From assembly GCF_019393635.1 (NCBI RefSeq), contig NC_057865.1, positions 296,437,385 through 296,501,384 of the forward strand: 64,000 bases of DNA, read 5' to 3'. Each line of letters starts with the position of its first letter. The first letter of the stretch is position 1. The DNA comes from Dromiciops gliroides. Lineage: Eukaryota > Chordata > Mammalia > Microbiotheria > Microbiotheriidae. The translations under genes were made by a program, and so were the position numbers. Shown here in pieces: positions 62,873 to 64,000 of the stretch. The notes beneath the pieces are model-generated. The model made no database searches. It saw only the letters and a list, made by a program, of their open reading frames with translations, and was not told the DNA's origin.

Positions 62873-63924
62873 CACAATCTAGTGTGTTTTTTAACAGGAA
62901 TAGGTGTTGTATTTTGTCAAGTTCTTTCTGCATCTGTTGAGATAATTATATAATTTTTGCTTTTATTTTTGTTATTGACATGATCAATTATGCTGATAGT
63001 TTCTCTAATATTGAACCAACCCTACATTACTGGTATAAACTCCACCTAGTCATAGTGTATGATCTTTATAACATATTGCTGTAGTCTTGCTAGAATTTTT
63101 ATCAAACATTTTTTGCATCAATATTCATTAGGGAAATTGGCCTGTAGGTTTGTTTCTTTGTTTTTGCTCTCCCTGGTTTAGGTTTCAAAGCCATATTTGT
63201 GTCACTAAAGGAATTTGGTAGCACTCCTCCTTTAGCTGTTTTTTTCAAATAGTTTATATAGTATTGGAATTAATTGTTCTTTAAATGTTGGGTAGTCTTC
63301 ACTTATAAATCCATCTGTTCTTGAGGATTTTTCCTTAGAGAGCTCGTTTATGGCTTGTTCAATTTCTTTTTCCAACATGGGATTATTTAAGTATTCTATT
63401 TCCTATTCTGTTAATCTCAGCAATCTATATTTTTGTTAATGTTCATCCATTTCACTTAGATTGTCAGTTTTGTTGGCATATAATTAGGCAAGATAGGTTC
63501 TAAGAATTACTTTAATTTCATCTTCATTGGTAGTGCATCTGCCCTTTTCATTTTTGATACTGGTGATTTGGTTTTCTTCTTTCTTTATTGACTTCAAATT
63601 AACCAATGGTTTATCTGTTTTTATTGTGTTTTTTCATGAAAACAGCTCCTAACTTTATTAGATCAATGTTGTTTTTTTTACTTTCTAGTTTTATTCATCT
63701 CTCCTTTGATTTTCGGGATATCTGTTTGGGTGTTTAGTTTCATTTGTTCTTTCTCTAGTTTTTTTGTTTGTTTTTTAGTTGCATGCTCAATTCATTGATC
63801 TGCTCTTTCTCCCTTTTATTGATGTAAACTTTTAGAGATGTAAATTTGTCTCCTAAATACTGCTTTGGCTGCATCCGACACATTTTGGTATGTTGTCTCA
63901 TTCTTTTGGTTTTGTTGTTGTTGG

Positions 63925-64000
63925 TTTTTTTTAGTGAGGCAATTGGGGTTAAGTGACTTGCCCAGGGTCACACAGCTAGTAAGTGACAAGTGTCTGAGGC
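63925..64000 (-). repeat. WSINE1-like SINE cut by the window end
   Basis: Begins 'ttttttttagtgaggcaatt' and continues through the reversed 'gacttgcccagggtcacaca' block to the last base. Confidence 0.88.

Larger units (their letters stand above)
62270..64000 (-). mobile_element. Marsupial L1 ORF2 fragment, runs off the window
   Basis: Reverse-strand L1 ORF2 reverse-transcriptase region, recognised by 'tatcctgcaactttgctaaa', 'catatcgtctgcaaagagtg', 'agtggtgacagtggccatcc' and 'ggaaattggcctgtaggttt'. It is joined to the preceding L1 3' copy at about 62265 with the intervening ORF2 part missing: either an internally deleted element or two copies. Broken by stops and two SINEs. Confidence 0.75.

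Overview
The window is nuclear DNA of a marsupial. Three gene models with long introns are interleaved with marsupial-type tRNA-derived SINEs (WSINE1/MAR1-like), marsupial L1 3' ends, old L2/L3/MIR remnants and a few solo LTRs. The WSINE1-like copies hint at an australidelphian lineage, but the species cannot be fixed from the sequence. The genes are MAPK12, HDAC10 and the first part of TUBGCP6, all on the + strand. This is the neighbour order of human 22q13.33 (MAPK11-MAPK12-HDAC10-TUBGCP6), so synteny is conserved. MAPK11 would be expected just left of the window.

Layout. 1-4.5 kb is the MAPK12 upstream region (repeats, purine tracts, GC-rich leader). 4.5-21.1 kb is MAPK12 (p38 gamma), 12 coding exons, 364 residues, with one intron that looks U12-type. 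21.1-28.1 kb is intergenic. It holds the MAPK12 poly(A) signals, a minus-strand open frame homologous to the N-terminal part of clathrin light chain A, a field of SINE/L2/L3 copies, and a CpG-rich block that is the likely HDAC10 promoter. 28.1-37.5 kb is HDAC10, 20 coding exons, 673 residues. 37.8-41.1 kb is repeat-rich and contains two LTRs of one family nested in opposite orientation plus a third, unrelated LTR. 41.5-41.8 kb is the TUBGCP6 promoter, with three CACGTG boxes, an E2F-like site and a CRE. 42.6-58.5 kb holds the first 13 coding exons of TUBGCP6 (760 residues). The gene continues past the window; its last visible intron (58.5-64 kb) is filled with antisense L1, SINEs and one LTR.

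The three genes do not form a functional pathway: MAPK12 is a stress kinase, HDAC10 a polyamine deacetylase, and TUBGCP6 part of the gamma-tubulin ring complex. The most unusual items are the clathrin-light-chain-like open frame (22142-22450, minus), the change of the HDAC10 PECE signature to PECG, the E-box array in the TUBGCP6 promoter, the 14-unit minisatellite just before HDAC10 exon 8, the UG repeat abutting the HDAC10 exon 14 donor, and the nested LTRs. Exon borders were placed by reading splice sites and by comparison with remembered human proteins; no alignment was run.
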